From: Ancylostoma caninum
Lineage: Eukaryota > Nematoda > Chromadorea > Rhabditida > Ancylostomatidae
Assembly (NCBI GenBank): GCA_037903475.1
Contig: JBAJFG010000479.1
Span: 3,210,501 to 3,274,500 of the forward strand
Length of the DNA: 64,000 nt
Reading direction: 5' to 3'
A program made the position numbers and the translations under genes. The notes beneath the pieces were generated by a model. That model did not search any database. It saw only the letters and a program-made list of their open reading frames with translations, and was not told the origin of the DNA. This document shows, piece after piece, positions 1 through 10,742 of the stretch; position 1 is the stretch's first letter; each line of letters begins with the position of its first letter.

Positions 1-4
1 AACT

Positions 5-301
5 TCATTCATAGATTGTCGTTGTGCTTCTTTGTTCACGTCTTCTTGCCTTTCTTTTCAAATAGTCATAACGACAACCGCTGCTCTCTATGGAAGAGAT
101 TAGCTCGGTTCTACGGCGGGGTCCACGATTTTTGGCATTTCTTGTAGTGTTTGGTCGTTGACTTTGTTTTGCAACTGTCTCTTGGATTTCGATCACTTGG
201 ACGGACTGAAGAATGAGCACAGCGGTTTTTTCGACTATCAGAGATGCAGAGCCGCCTACTTCAGGATCTGAAATAAGTTGTGCACGTAAGCTTGCTATCA
301 T
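5..301 (-). CDS. Possible exon or small ORF, unknown product
   Basis: An open frame of 98 codons reads leftward, from an ATG at 301 to a stop at 5-7. Read on the minus strand, the bases just before the ATG are a CTAAG acceptor-like sequence. The frame could therefore be a spliced-leader-accepting first exon or an internal exon of a gene that leaves the window on the left. The protein has a hydrophobic/acidic first half and a basic second half with two Arg/Lys clusters. I do not recognise a domain, and a chance ORF is possible. Confidence 0.25.
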   Translation of the reverse strand: MIASLRAQLISDPEVGGSASLIVEKTAVLILQSVQVIEIQETVAKQSQRPNTTRNAKNRGPRRRTELISSIESSGCRYDYLKRKARRREQRSTTTIYE

Positions 302-2439
302 CTTAGGTGGTGTAACCTGTTTGGGGTATTCCTGTCTGTCATAAAGATTGCTACGTTATCCTAGTGCCAAATTGGTATCAGCTAGGAAATAATCTCTTGG
401 TAGTATTGATTTTACTTTTTTTTCCATGGATTACTTTGTGATATTGCTTGCAGCACGCATTAAAGCATTGGAACAGCGAAGGAGTAATTGATCGTGCCGG
501 ATCGCTACACTTTTTGCTTTTTGAGCCAAAATGTCTTTAAAACACCGTCTCATCTCGCATTTGTTTCGAGAGATTTTTATATGTACATAAGTGGAGCTGT
601 TAGAAGCCACTGATTAAAATAGTATACATCATTCCTTTCAAAAATATTTTGAGGAGAGTTGGAGCGAGGCTTCCATTCCATTCAAGGCTTCTGCTACATG
701 TGAAGATGCTCTCAATTCTGTTCTTTTCTCTTTCTCATCGTTTCGTTTTTTTAATTGACAGCGTCGTGAATCGCTATTACTTTAGCTTAAACTTCGGCTT
801 TAAATAATGAACGCGCCCAGTGCATGCTTTTTAATGGGAAGAGTATAGCACCTCATGAAATTTTCAAGAGCTCTTATGATGCCTTCTTAGAAGACGCCGT
901 TTTGAAATGGAAATAATTTGCTTTTGCTTTGTGAGAGGAACTCTGTAGCTTATTGTCAGCTGTTACTTCCTGAAAAAGCATCGATTTGCCTAGTGTCGCT
1001 TGGAACAATTTTGTTCGTATATCCATAGAGCATTTATATTATTTATATTATTTATTATTTTTATTATTTTATATTATTTATTATTTTATATTACTTATAT
1101 TATTTATATTTTATAATAACCGCAGCGGGGAACATAGTTGCGAAGTAATGGCGGAAGTCGCCAAATTTTTGGAATCACTTTACAAAACAAATGGAAATCT
1201 TCTATTAGTTTATTTTTGATAGTTTATTTTATTATTTTTCGAAATATATCTTATTAATTGTCTATTATTGTGATGAATATTTTTATTAATTTTATTTTCC
1301 ATCTGGGTTCTCAAACGGATACATCACCTTTGTCCCTTTGCCTTCCCCCTCCCGCCCACTTTCTATGTCCGCTACTGTTGTAAAGATACTAGAGAAAGAG
1401 GGAACGCGAGAAATAGTGCTGCATTCGGAGAGGGAGAAGAAATGCAGACTATATGCACAATTCTCAGCTATCGTCGTTTTTGAAACGGGCTATATATAAG
1501 AGTTCTTTTGTTCCATTCGTTTATGGTTGCGTTAATATATGTACAATGTATGTAGTACCAGTTTGGTCTCCCAGGAAGTAACTGTAACATCCCAAAGACC
1601 TTTCGCCGCTCAAAAACATTTTATCTTTCGTTGTTCCGAATTACTGGAACGGGTTTGCCGTTTGACAATGACAAGTAACCGTTTTTGCTAGATTGAACTA
1701 GTGGCCCCGTAAGCCACGTTACCGTGCTAATTCCCAAAGTGTGAAAGTATTAGCCCAGTGTGGTTTTTCGTGCGCGCCAACAGGTTGTGTGAGATTCACG
1801 TCCTCAACTCGAGCTACACTATTTCACAACTGTATATGTATAGCTATAACATTATTCAGTCCAAAAAGAGCACGTAGCGTAGCGAATGAGAGAAGATAAC
1901 TGACAGAATCCGTGGATCAATTTGTTTTGTTCTTTCCATCTCTGTCTTTCGCGAGCAGCGAGCATACCAAGGACCGCGTGAAATACAGAACACAACTGAT
2001 TTTGTATTGTACAAATCACTCAGTCAATAACTCAGTAAGCCAATCATACACACACCCTCAGCATTACCACTGTATGTGACTATCCCATCCTTCTAATTCA
2101 AACCGAGCTTATTCTGAAAACTTTATACTTTTCCAAAGTTTTGAACAAAAACTGAAAAAAAACATTATTGTGAGAAGAGAATAAGCATCACGAGCGCCTA
2201 TTTCAACCAATCACCTTTGCCATTCCTCATCGATATTCACCGACACGACGTGGCTCATTTATACTAAACAAGAAAAGTTCCAAGTTATGATTAAGAAAGT
2301 GACTAAGAAATTACAAAGCAATGAACTGAATTCGCCGACTATTCAAATTCGCGTGACCTAGGTAAGGGAGATGATCAACAGGGTTGATGGGATAAATGAG
2401 TAGGAGCATAAGTTATTGGTTATTTTTCGCTTAAGCTCA
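302..2439. other. Gene-free A+T-rich stretch
   Basis: No ORF here has coding character and no recognised element is present. The only clear structure is the AT microsatellite around 1030-1117. The rest is unremarkable A+T-rich noncoding DNA, flanking or intronic to anything at the left edge. Confidence 0.5.
1030..1117. repeat. TTATATTAT-type microsatellite
   Basis: Nearly pure A/T made of imperfect iterations of ATTTATATT and TTATTATT. The ORF that crosses it, with Leu/Ile/Tyr/Phe runs, is a product of the repeat and not a gene. Confidence 0.8.
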
Positions 2440-2583
2440 GGAAACGGAAATGCTCCATGAGATTGGTGGGATACTGGGATGGGTGCGTAAATTATTGTTT
2501 AGGCTTTTGCCTGAGTTTCTGGAAAGCGAGGTAATCCACGAGGTTGGCGAGATACATGAGGTGGGTGCGCAAATTATTGTCTA
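2440..2583. repeat. Minisatellite, ~80-84 bp unit, left part
   Basis: About two units of the same repeat found at 3796-4830. Landmarks are GGTTGGCGAGATACATGAGG, GGGTGCGCAAATTATTGTCT and GGCTTTTGCCTGAGTTTCTGG. The array stops at 2583 inside a unit, exactly where the element at 2584 begins. This indicates that a formerly continuous array was split by an insertion. Confidence 0.8.
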
Positions 2584-2789
2584 CTAGCTGCCGTACCCGG
2601 CTTCGCTCGGGTGTTTTATTACCCTGGCTACATCATACTGCTGAGGCCAGTTACTCTCATCGACAAATTCATTAAAATCTCCATAATGTTGGTGATCAGC
2701 ATGTTAGCGAAGCCCAGGTGACGTTTCCCATCGTCTTGTGGGCGAAAAGTTAGCAACGCTATTTTGGTGACATTGAATCGACGTATTCG

Positions 2790-3600
2790 TACAAAGTGGT
2801 TGTCATATTCATACTCGGCATATCGAGGAACCCCCAGGAGAGATGTCTTCACCGCTCCATTGGGCGGAAGAGCCAAAAATCAATAAAATCGAAAAATCGA
2901 TATTTCATGCAAAATGTTTGTCATATTCGTATTCAGCGTATTGAGAAACCCAAGAAGACATGTCTTTGTCCGACCACGAGCGGAAATGGGGAAAAATCAA
3001 TATTTCGTGCAAAATGATTGTCACTCTTATTCAGCGTATTGAAGAACCCCAGTAGACATGTCTTTACCACTCCATGATCAAGAATAGCGAAAAATCAATA
3101 AAATCGATAAATCGATAAATTGACGCAAAATCGTTGTCATATTCATGTTCAGCGCATTGAGGTACCCCAGTAGGCATGTTCCCGCTAGTCCCTGGTCAAG
3201 AAGAGCGAAAAATCGATAAAATCAATAAATCGATAAATTGGCGCAAAATCGTTGTCATATTCGCGTTCAGCGCATCGAGGTACCCCAATAGGCATGTTCT
3301 CGCTAGTCCCAGGTCAAGAAGAGCGAAAAATCAATAAAATCAATAAATCGATAGATTGGCGCAAAATCGTTGTCATATTCATGTTCAGTGCATTGAGGTA
3401 CCCCAGTAGGCATGTTCTCGCTAGTCCCAGGTCAAGAAGAGCGAAAAATCAATAAAATCAATAAATCGATAGATTGGCGCAAAATCGTTGTCATATTCGC
3501 GTTCAGCGCATTGAGGTACCCCAGTAGGCATGTTCTCGCTAGTCCCAGGTCAAGAAGAGCGAAAATTCAATAAAATCGATATAATCGATAAACTAATCGA
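2790..3600 (+). repeat. Tandem array, ~118 bp unit (core of copy 1)
   Basis: About seven units, each with TTGTCATATTC, a TTCAGCG box, ACCCCAGTAGGCATGTTCTC and an A/T block built from AATCAATAAAATC and GATAAATCGATA. The first units are diverged. The last three or four, from about 3130, are nearly identical, which suggests recent expansion at the right side. Small ORFs in the array are repeat artefacts. Confidence 0.85.
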
Positions 3601-3707
3601 TAATCCCAGGTGCAAAGTAGCCTATAACCTCCGCCGGCCAGTGGGGAGTCTACCTGCAAAATTTGGTCCCGATCGGTTCATCCTCCGCGATTTCTATTCG
3701 GAACACA

Positions 3708-3765
3708 CAAACACACACACACACAAACACACAAACACACACACACACAAACACACAAACAAACT
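3708..3765. repeat. ACACACAAAC microsatellite
   Basis: CA dinucleotide runs broken at intervals by CAAA. It lies at the tail of the element at 2584-3785 and is probably part of that element's 3' module. Confidence 0.85.
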
Positions 3766-3795
3766 TTCACTTTTATATATACAGATACTTTTATA

Positions 3796-4830
3796 TCAGT
3801 TTCTGGGAAGGGAGGTAATCCAAGGGTAGGCGTAATACATTGAGTGGGTGCGCAAATTATTGTCTGGGCTTTTGCCTGATCTGAACGGGAGATAGTCCAT
3901 GGGGTTGGCGGTTGGCGGGACACATGGGGTGCGCAAGTTACTGTCTAGGCTTTTGCCTAAGCTTCTGGGGAGGGAGGTAATCCAAGGTGTTGGCGGGATA
4001 CGTGGGATGAGTGCGTAAATTATTATCTAGGCTCTTGCCTGAGTTTCTGGAAAGGGAGGTAGTCCACGAGGTTGGCGGGATACATTGGGTGAGTGCGCAA
4101 GTTACTGTCTAGGTGTTTGACAAAGCTTCTGGAAAGCAAGGTAATCCACGGGGTTGGCGAGATACATGGGGTGGGTGCGCAAATTATTGTCTAGGTTTTT
4201 GCCTGAGCTTCTGAAAAGGGGGGTAATCACAGGGTTGGCGGGATACATGAGGTGGGTGCGCAAGGTATTTTATAGACTTTTGCCTGAGCTTCTAGTAAGG
4301 GAGGTAATCCACAGGGTTGGCGGGATACATGAGGTCAGTTTCTGGGAAGGGAGGTAATCCAGGGGTAGGCGAGATACATTGAGTGGGTGCGCAAATTATT
4401 GTCTGGGCTTTTGCCTGATCTCAACGGGAGGTAGTCCATGGGGTTGGCGGTTGGCGGGACACATGGGGTGGGTGCGCAAGTTACTGTCTAGGCTTTTGCC
4501 TAAGCTTCTAGAAAGGGAGTTAATCCACAGGGTTGGCGGGATACATGAGGTGGGTGCGCAAATTATTGTCCAGGCTTTTATATCAGTTTCTGGAAAGGGG
4601 CAATCCACGGGGTTGGCGAGATACATTGGGTGGGTGCGCAATTTATTGTCCAGGCTTTTATATCAGCTTCTGGAAAGGGGCAATCCACGGGGTTGGCGAG
4701 ATACATTGGGTGGGTGCGCGATTTATTGTCCAGGCTTTTATATCAGTTTCTGGGAAGGGAGGTAATCCAGGGGTTGGCGAGATACATTGAGTGGGTGGGC
4801 AAATTATTGTCTAGGCTTTTGCGCGAGATA
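3796..4830. repeat. Minisatellite, ~80-84 bp unit, main array
   Basis: About a dozen units of GGTTGGCGGGATACATGAGG, GGGTGCGCAAATTATTGTCT, GGCTTTTGCCTGAGCTTCTG and AGGGAGGTAATCCA. Some units replace GCCTGAGC with TATATCAG. A higher-order duplication is visible: the two-unit block that starts at about 3796, with its GGTTGGCGGTTGGCGGG variant, recurs at about 4336. ORFs in both directions through the array are repeat artefacts. Confidence 0.85.
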
Positions 4831-5049
4831 GCGGCCCCGTGAGTTCCTTGGCTCAAAGTTTCACCGCATTCTATCAGTGTTGGTATTAGTGTTCGTAGAC
4901 TGTCTGCAAACAAACCTAATTAAGCACTTCATTCAGTCTCAACACCTGTCTGAATAAAACTAGATTTTGAGAAACTGAAACCTAACAGTGGCAAGCAGCT
5001 TGTCGAGAAGTCACAAAATGCCAAAATTGACTGATTGTGATTTTTCACG

Positions 5050-5995
5050 ACCATGACCTTCTTTTTTGACGACCAACGAACACGTCTCCCTTTTGCCTGA
5101 AGACAACACCGCTTTGCCGCTGAGCCAGCCAGCCAAACTCAAGGGAAAATCCCGACCAGCAGACCTCGCCAGTTCACTACTGGTCCAGTCGAACCCAACG
5201 GGAAATACCGACCAGTGGACATGTGTACACGTGTGCCGCTTTACCTGAGACCGGCGCGACAAGTGTGCCCCTCTATCTGACACCGGCGCAACTTTGCTGC
5301 TGACAGCGTCGCAGTCAAGGAAAAATCCTGACCAACGGACCCGTGTGCAGCTTAGAGGGGACCAGCGCTACTTTACCACTGGCCCAGTCGAAACCAAAAA
5401 AAAAATTCTGACCAACGGACCCGTGTGCCGCTTTACCTGACACCAGCGCCTTTTTACCATTAGCCCAGTCAAACCCAAGGCAAAGTTCTGACCAACGGAC
5501 CCGTGTGCCCCTTTACCTGAGACCAACACATGTTTACCACTGGCCCAGTCGAACCCAACGGAAAGTCCTGACCAATAGACGCGTGTGGTCTTTTTCCTGA
5601 GACCGACGCCTGTTTATCATTGGCCCAGTCAAACCCAAGGGAAAGGCCTGACCAATAGACCCGTGTGGTCCTTTTCCTGTGAACGAAGCTTGTTTATCAT
5701 TGGCTCAGTCGAACCTAAGGGAAAATGCTGACCAAAAACCCATGTGCCCCTTTACCAGAGACCAGCAACTGTCTACCACTGGCGGAAAAATTCTGACCAA
5801 CGGACCCGTGTGCACCTTAAATGGGACCAGTGCTACTTTAGCACTGGCCCAGCTAGCTGAACCCACAGGAAAATCCCGACCAATGGACCCGTGTGTCTCT
5901 TTACCTGAGACCGACGCATGTTTACCACTGGCCCAGTCCAAATCAAGGAAAAATCCCAACCGATGGGAGCAGCGCTACCACTTCGTTTCAAAACC
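5050..5995. repeat. Second minisatellite, ~80 bp unit
   Basis: About eleven imperfect units carrying GACCAACGGACCCGTGTG, CTTTACCTGAGACC, TACCACTGGCCCAGTCGAAC and CAAGGGAAAATCCTGACC. Successive GGACCCGTGTG boxes near 5337, 5417 and 5497 are 80 bp apart. It is unrelated in sequence to the 80-84 bp array at 3796. No functional gene is seen in it. Confidence 0.85.
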
Positions 5996-6192
5996 ATGAC
6001 AGGAAACAAAACCATGAGCTAGGATTTCGGTGAAACGTTAATCGACATTATTAGGATTATTGGGCTCCAAATAGGATTTGCAGGGAGCCTCCTCCCCCCC
6101 TGAGAATGGCTTGCTGAATTTAAAAAATCTTATATCTGTTTGATTCTTTAAATCCAGTTGTTTAATTTCATCATTATTTTTTGAATATTTAT

Positions 6193-7503
6193 TACTGGAT
6201 GGTGTACCCGGCTTTGCTCGGGTCCTCTGTCTCTCCCGGCTATTTGAATCTGATGCCAACATTTGTTGAGCCAAAGAAACCTATCGAGATATTCATCACT
6301 TAGTGATCAGCCTAAATAACACTTCTTCATTCCGTCCCCTTCCCTCAAAAGTAAGGTAAAGTTCTAAAATGCTTCCCATACTTACGCTGAAAGTCTCGGA
6401 AAATCCCAGAAGACACGGTTTCATTGACCTGTGAGCATTAATACCAAAAAATCAATAAAATCGATAAATCGATAGTGCCGTACGAAACTGTTGTCATATT
6501 GTCACGTTTCGACTGGAACGCTGTTCCACATCACCACAGCCGGAAGGATATCTGGGAAGCTATAAAAAATGGAAACGGTCACACGAGAGGAACGGCTGAT
6601 AACCTAAAACCAGAGCCGAGCAGCAGAATATAAGGAGCGTCAGAAGAGTGGAAGCGGGGTCGAACCATCCCTACCAATGTAGACTCTTTTTTTTTTCACC
6701 TTCTCGTTTGTGTCCTCCTTCTTTCTCTCTCTCGTCCTTTTTGCCAGATAAAGAATGATAAAAAATCTATCCCCTTGTTCCTTCTTGACCAGAACATTCA
6801 AATACGAAAGTATCCTGAATAAATGTCACGTTGAATAAAACCGGAGCTAGAGTCTTTCCGAAGTCGTCTTTGGCCTATACAGTCGGTCTTTTTCCCTTGG
6901 TCATCATCTCTGATCCTCATAAGACACCGCCGAGCTATCGGACCGCCTCCTACGGTCCAGGGTTAAGAACGGAACCCGGCGGCGATCTTATAATATTCGT
7001 ATTCAGTGTATTGACATACCCCAGCAGCGATGTCTTCACGCCCGGGGCAAAAATAGCGAAAAATCAATAAAATCGATAAATCGATAATGCCGTACGAAAC
7101 GGTTGTCATATTCGTGTTCAGCGTATTGACATACCCCAGCAGCGATGTCTTCACCGCGCCCGGGGCAAAATTAGCGAAAAATCAATAAAATCGATAAATC
7201 GATATTGCCGTACAAAACGGTCGTCATATTCGTGCTCAGCGTATTGACATACCCCAGTAGACATGTCTTCGCCGCGCCCGGGGCAAAATTAGCGAAAGAT
7301 CAATAAAATCGATAAATCGATAGCGCCGTACGAAACGGTTATCATATTCGTGTTCAGCGTATTGACATACCCCGGTAGAAATGTCTTCGCCACGCCTGGG
7401 GCAAAATTAGCGAAAAATCAATAAAATCAATATATTCGATAAACGAATCGATAATCCCAGGTGCAAAGCAGCCTAAAACCTACGCCGGCCCTTAGGGAAG
7501 TTC
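6193..7503 (+). mobile_element. Nonautonomous element with tandem array (copy 2, interrupted)
   Basis: The head GGTGTACCCGGCTTTGCTCG resembles the head of the 2584 element. The core holds four to five ~117 bp units (from about 6470, then 6993-7430), each with TTGTCATATTCGTGTTCAGC, GACATACCCCAGCAGCGATG and the AATCAATAAAATCGATAAAT block. The tail has CGATAATCCCAGGTGCAAAG and AGCCTAAAACC but lacks the ACACAC microsatellite, so the 3' end is truncated or diverged. A 492 bp insertion splits the first core unit at 6501-6992. Confidence 0.6.
6501..6992 (+). mobile_element. Solo-LTR-like insertion with ATATT target duplication
   Basis: A 492 bp block splits a 117 bp repeat unit, so both junctions can be read against intact neighbouring units. 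ATATT occurs at 6496-6500 and again at 6993-6997, a 5 bp duplication typical of LTR retrotransposon insertion. The insert begins (T)GTCACGTTTCGACTGG and contains a TATAA box at about 6629 and AATAAA signals at 6818 and 6834, as an LTR would. The right end reads CTTATA rather than the usual CA, which lowers confidence. The strand is taken from the TATA-to-AATAAA order. Confidence 0.55.
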
Positions 7504-8233
7504 CACCCTATAACAAGGAAGATAAAGATCTAGGACGAAAAAAGCGCACAATGTGGAAATTTATGCCAGGGGCCCCTTTTTTAAAAGACTCGTCACAACA
7601 CTGCGTATCGACAATGCGCTAAGAGTCGACGCGCAGTAACAGAACCGTTTTCGGGCGTTAGCGACCAAATCTTTTAATATAGTGGGATACCGATTAGCTG
7701 GTCCCGCCGCATTTGCCTGTCCCTTGTGAGTTTTTTGATCTATATCGATTAACATGTTAGTGAATCGTCGATCGTCAACTCCACAGTGCGTCCCCTGACA
7801 CCGCTTCTTTTGATACTTCCATGAATGCATATTTCTGTATTATGCGTTTCCTTTGGTTCGTTACCTGCTTTTCCAGATTACATTATTACTGTGCTTGGAC
7901 TCATTACCTGTTTTCTGGATTGCAGGGGGCATTGTTGTAATTTTCCATAGTAAAGTAAGGTGAAAAAGTTCTTCTACGTGACAAATGGGACTGGAACGCG
8001 CCACGGCAGATCCAGCTGTTCTATCCCATATAATGCGTCGGTTAGTTGTGTTGCGTTGTTCATTTGGGTATACCAACTGCACGTGTATGTTGTACACTTA
8101 TACAATACTATAGTAAAATGCTTGGTTATGCAGTAATCGCGCTGTACGTAGTTCATGGTTTGCTGACTCTTTTCTGTCAGTTTTTCCATTAATAGCTTTC
8201 CACCAATGAATTTCCGTTAATAGCTTTCCACTA
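7504..8233. other. Gene-free stretch
   Basis: ORFs of 70-90 codons on the minus strand lack recognisable domains or flanking splice sites. Nothing is supported here. Confidence 0.5.
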
Positions 8234-8629
8234 ATGAGTAAGGGTCTTAGAGATTAAAATAGCATATCTTTTTATATAGCCTTGCACATTATCAAAGTGT
8301 ATGAATAATCACATGTAATCACATCCAAAGAACGAATACTTAGCCAGTGCTGAGCAATAATTCTGCATAGAAACATCAAATAAAGTGTACAAAAAATAAT
8401 ATGACTGAATCTAGAATGGAAAAGTTATTCTTTAGAGGAATTAACTCTTTGCAAAGAGATTTGATTCAGTCATATTATTTTTTGTACACTTTGTTTGATG
8501 TCTCTTCGCAGGATCGTTACTCAGCACTGACTAAATTGCAGTTCTTTGGATGTGATTATTCATACAATTTGATAATGTGCAAGTCTATATAAAAAGGTCT
8601 GCTATCTAAGGCTCTAGGACCCTTATTCA
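8234..8629. mobile_element. Foldback MITE, ~396 bp
   Basis: Two inverted arms of about 180 bp (8235-8412 and 8463-8629) pair along most of their length. TGAGTAAGGGTC at the left matches the complement of GACCCTTATTCA at the right, and AAAAAATAATATGACTGAATC near 8392 matches GATTCAGTCATATTATTTTTT near 8463. TA lies at both borders (8232-8233 and 8630-8631), consistent with a Tc1/mariner-mobilised MITE. The 63-codon ORF inside is a product of the palindrome. Confidence 0.8.
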
Positions 8630-8956
8630 TAGAACAGAACGTCCCCATGTCACTATTACTGAATCATTGTTTGTTTCTCCTCTGACGAGATTTGCTTTTT
8701 GCCAGTGCTCCCATCCAGTTTCCAGTACTATTATTCGTTTGTTCATGTCCCCAAAGAGTAGAGCGACAAGGTAGTCAATAGGTTTGAGAACTCGTTTCAC
8801 ACGGTTTTTTGGAGGCGAACACTTCACTTCACTGCCGCAGCGCCGTCCGGCCGTGAAGCTCCATTTGCCGCTCGACTGCTAGTCGCTGTGAGTCATCGGC
8901 TCATTTCCGAGAGCTGCGGAGCCCCATTGGCTATTGGCTATTCTGATGACATTCTG

Positions 8957-9067
8957 AAATAGTGGGCACGTTTGTCTTCTTCTATTACGTGAATCACCAT
9001 CCCCTGAGGCGATGGATGGTGAAATAGTGACGTGTGTTGTGATGAAGCTGCGAATTGCCCACTATTT
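8957..9067. mobile_element. Short inverted-repeat element
   Basis: AAATAGTGGGCA at 8957 is matched by the complement TGCCCACTATTT at 9056, enclosing about 111 bp. This may be a small MITE. The terminal match is only 12 bp and no target duplication is clear. Confidence 0.35.
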
Positions 9068-10501
9068 AAGGCGCCTGGATGAAAAAGCGGATCCATACCT
9101 CTTTCGTAGCTTAGTTGCTTTTAATGCCTGCATTTTCAGGGAGAAAAAGCGGATTGGGAGGCAAGTGACATGTATGATAGTTGAAATTGATTATCTGGTT
9201 GCTAGGAGTACTTTTTTTGGGCGCTGCTTTTAAGGATTGACTATCAGGCTTTCGCAGTGCTCGGCCAGGAACGATTATGTAGTTTTCCAGCGCTGTTTGA
9301 GTTTTTCTGATTGAACATCAGTTTATTGGAGACTTCACGCAGAAGAGCTATGGCAACATTAAAGGAGCTCTACGTTAGTGCACTGAAAATCCCGGGAACA
9401 TTCTCTTTTCGTTGACATTGCATCAATACATAGCACTTAGCACTTCCTTGTATCGGCATGCACTTTTTATCTGGATGTTTCCGTGGTTGAATTTCTCTTT
9501 GAAAACGCCCATGTGACTAGAGCTATTGAATGATGGCTCAATTCTGATAGATATGACTCAATGTCCAGTGTTTACTTAACTTTTAAATGTGATGATACTC
9601 TGTGGTGCAGCACGTTGGCATGTTACAGTCCAGTTTCCATGAAATTTTGCCTTTTGAGTCACTGCGTAAATTGCTGTGACGAATCATGTGTTGCATCGCT
9701 TTTCAGAGTTCATTTCTAGGAAAAAAAACTATTAAATGAAGATATGCTTTCCATCGAATTCATATTTATTCTTCAACAGTTTCATGTTAAAATGATTCGT
9801 TGAAGAAGAATCCAGAGGCGGAGACGCATTGCAGAGTAGCAACATTCAAGCTAATCCTTTTCTACGTGGACATTCCTATATAAATTCTACATTTTTTATC
9901 ATAAAACGTCCCCATGACATTAACAATTTTATTTCTGATCTTTCCGTGTTATGTCTTGAAAAAAAAAGGCCTTCGAAGTGCAGAAACTCAACAAGGATGT
10001 CGTTTAACAAGGATGCTATTCATGTCCTTGCAAATCCTTGAATTTCAAATTTTCTCGTTTGGAACACTCCATCACGTTTTTGAATTTCTATTCTTTAATC
10101 AGGACATTGAAGATCTTGTTCGCTGCTTTCCATTTAATCGATTGAACATTTTATAACGCCATTAGTAAGCTATCGTCGTATCACAGTCATCGCTTTGCGA
10201 TCCTGCAATTTTGTGCTGTAGAATGTTTCACAGATGCTTCTGTGTTTGTGGATTGCTTTCGTTAGAATCAGTCCTTCGGAAGAGGTTTTCTTTTTGAGTG
10301 TTCTTGTGGTACTCAACGCAATGATCTCATATGTTCCCTGATGCTTGAACCTGTGGCTTTGCTCATGAGCGTTCTTGCGAGTGCTCTGAACTTTGCACTT
10401 ACCCACAATGGGCGGGATTCTTGACCAAATTGTGGCATATCTTGTTAATTTCATCATTACTTATAATCACTGCTTGAGACGAGTCATTTTAGCATAGCAT
10501 A
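9068..10501. other. Gene-free stretch
   Basis: Short ORFs on both strands, the longest at 10170-10457 minus (95 codons), show no domain and no consistent splice context. No gene is supported. Confidence 0.45.
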
Positions 10502-10739
10502 AGGGCAATTTATACTGGATACGTGCGACTGACGCTCGTGCGTATATATGATGAAGAATAGGATATAGTCGCTTGCAGTCGCAGCTCAGACGCACGCGTT
10601 TATGCCCTCGCGGCGGCCGCGCGTTCTTTTCACTGATGATGTACAGGCCGTGTTGACCGGTCCTCATGAAAAAATCCCTCTCAAGTGGATGCGTGCGACT
10701 GACGCGCGACTGATGCATGCAGCTAGTATAAATTGCCCT
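10502..10739. mobile_element. MITE, 238 bp, perfect 15 bp terminal inverted repeats
   Basis: AGGGCAATTTATACT at 10502 and its exact complement AGTATAAATTGCCCT ending at 10739 bound a G+C-rich interior with repeated GTGCGACTGACGC motifs. ATA flanks both ends (10499-10501 and 10740-10742), giving a 2-3 bp target duplication. A diverged, reverse-oriented relative lies at about 22764-23005. ORFs across it are artefacts. Confidence 0.8.
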
Positions 10740-10742
10740 ATA

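Larger units (their letters stand above)
2584..3785 (+). mobile_element. Nonautonomous element with an internal tandem array (copy 1)
   Basis: The head is ACTAGCTGCCGTACCCGGCT followed by TCGCTCGGGT. The tail holds GGTGCAAAGTAGCCTATAAC, CCTGCAAAATTTGGTCCCGA, an ACACACAAAC microsatellite and a TTTATATATA end. Similar head and tail modules are widespread in invertebrate genomes, but I cannot assign the family. The core is a tandem array of about seven 118-119 bp units. It interrupts the surrounding 80-84 bp minisatellite, which resumes at about 3796. It encodes no protein. The exact right border is uncertain by about 15 bases. Confidence 0.65.

Noticed and set aside
986..1219. 77-codon ORF rich in Leu, Tyr and Phe
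   Set aside because: It is the translation of an AT microsatellite; there is no start context, splice site or domain.
3678..3923. Minus-strand ORF with a Cys-Val run that looks like a cysteine-rich peptide
   Set aside because: The Cys-Val run is the reading of the CACACAAAC microsatellite at the end of a repeat element.
4154..4842. Several overlapping ORFs with repeated MGWVRKLLSR-like motifs, suggestive of a repeat protein
   Set aside because: All frames come from the 80-84 bp minisatellite and several frames show equally regular repeats, which is expected from tandem DNA and not from selection.
5679..5999. 106-codon ORF with repeated SLPETDA motifs
   Set aside because: It is the translation of the ~80 bp tandem array; units carry frame-disrupting length changes elsewhere.
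9829..10156. Overlapping plus-strand ORFs
   Set aside because: Short, A/T-driven, no domain and no plausible adjoining exon.
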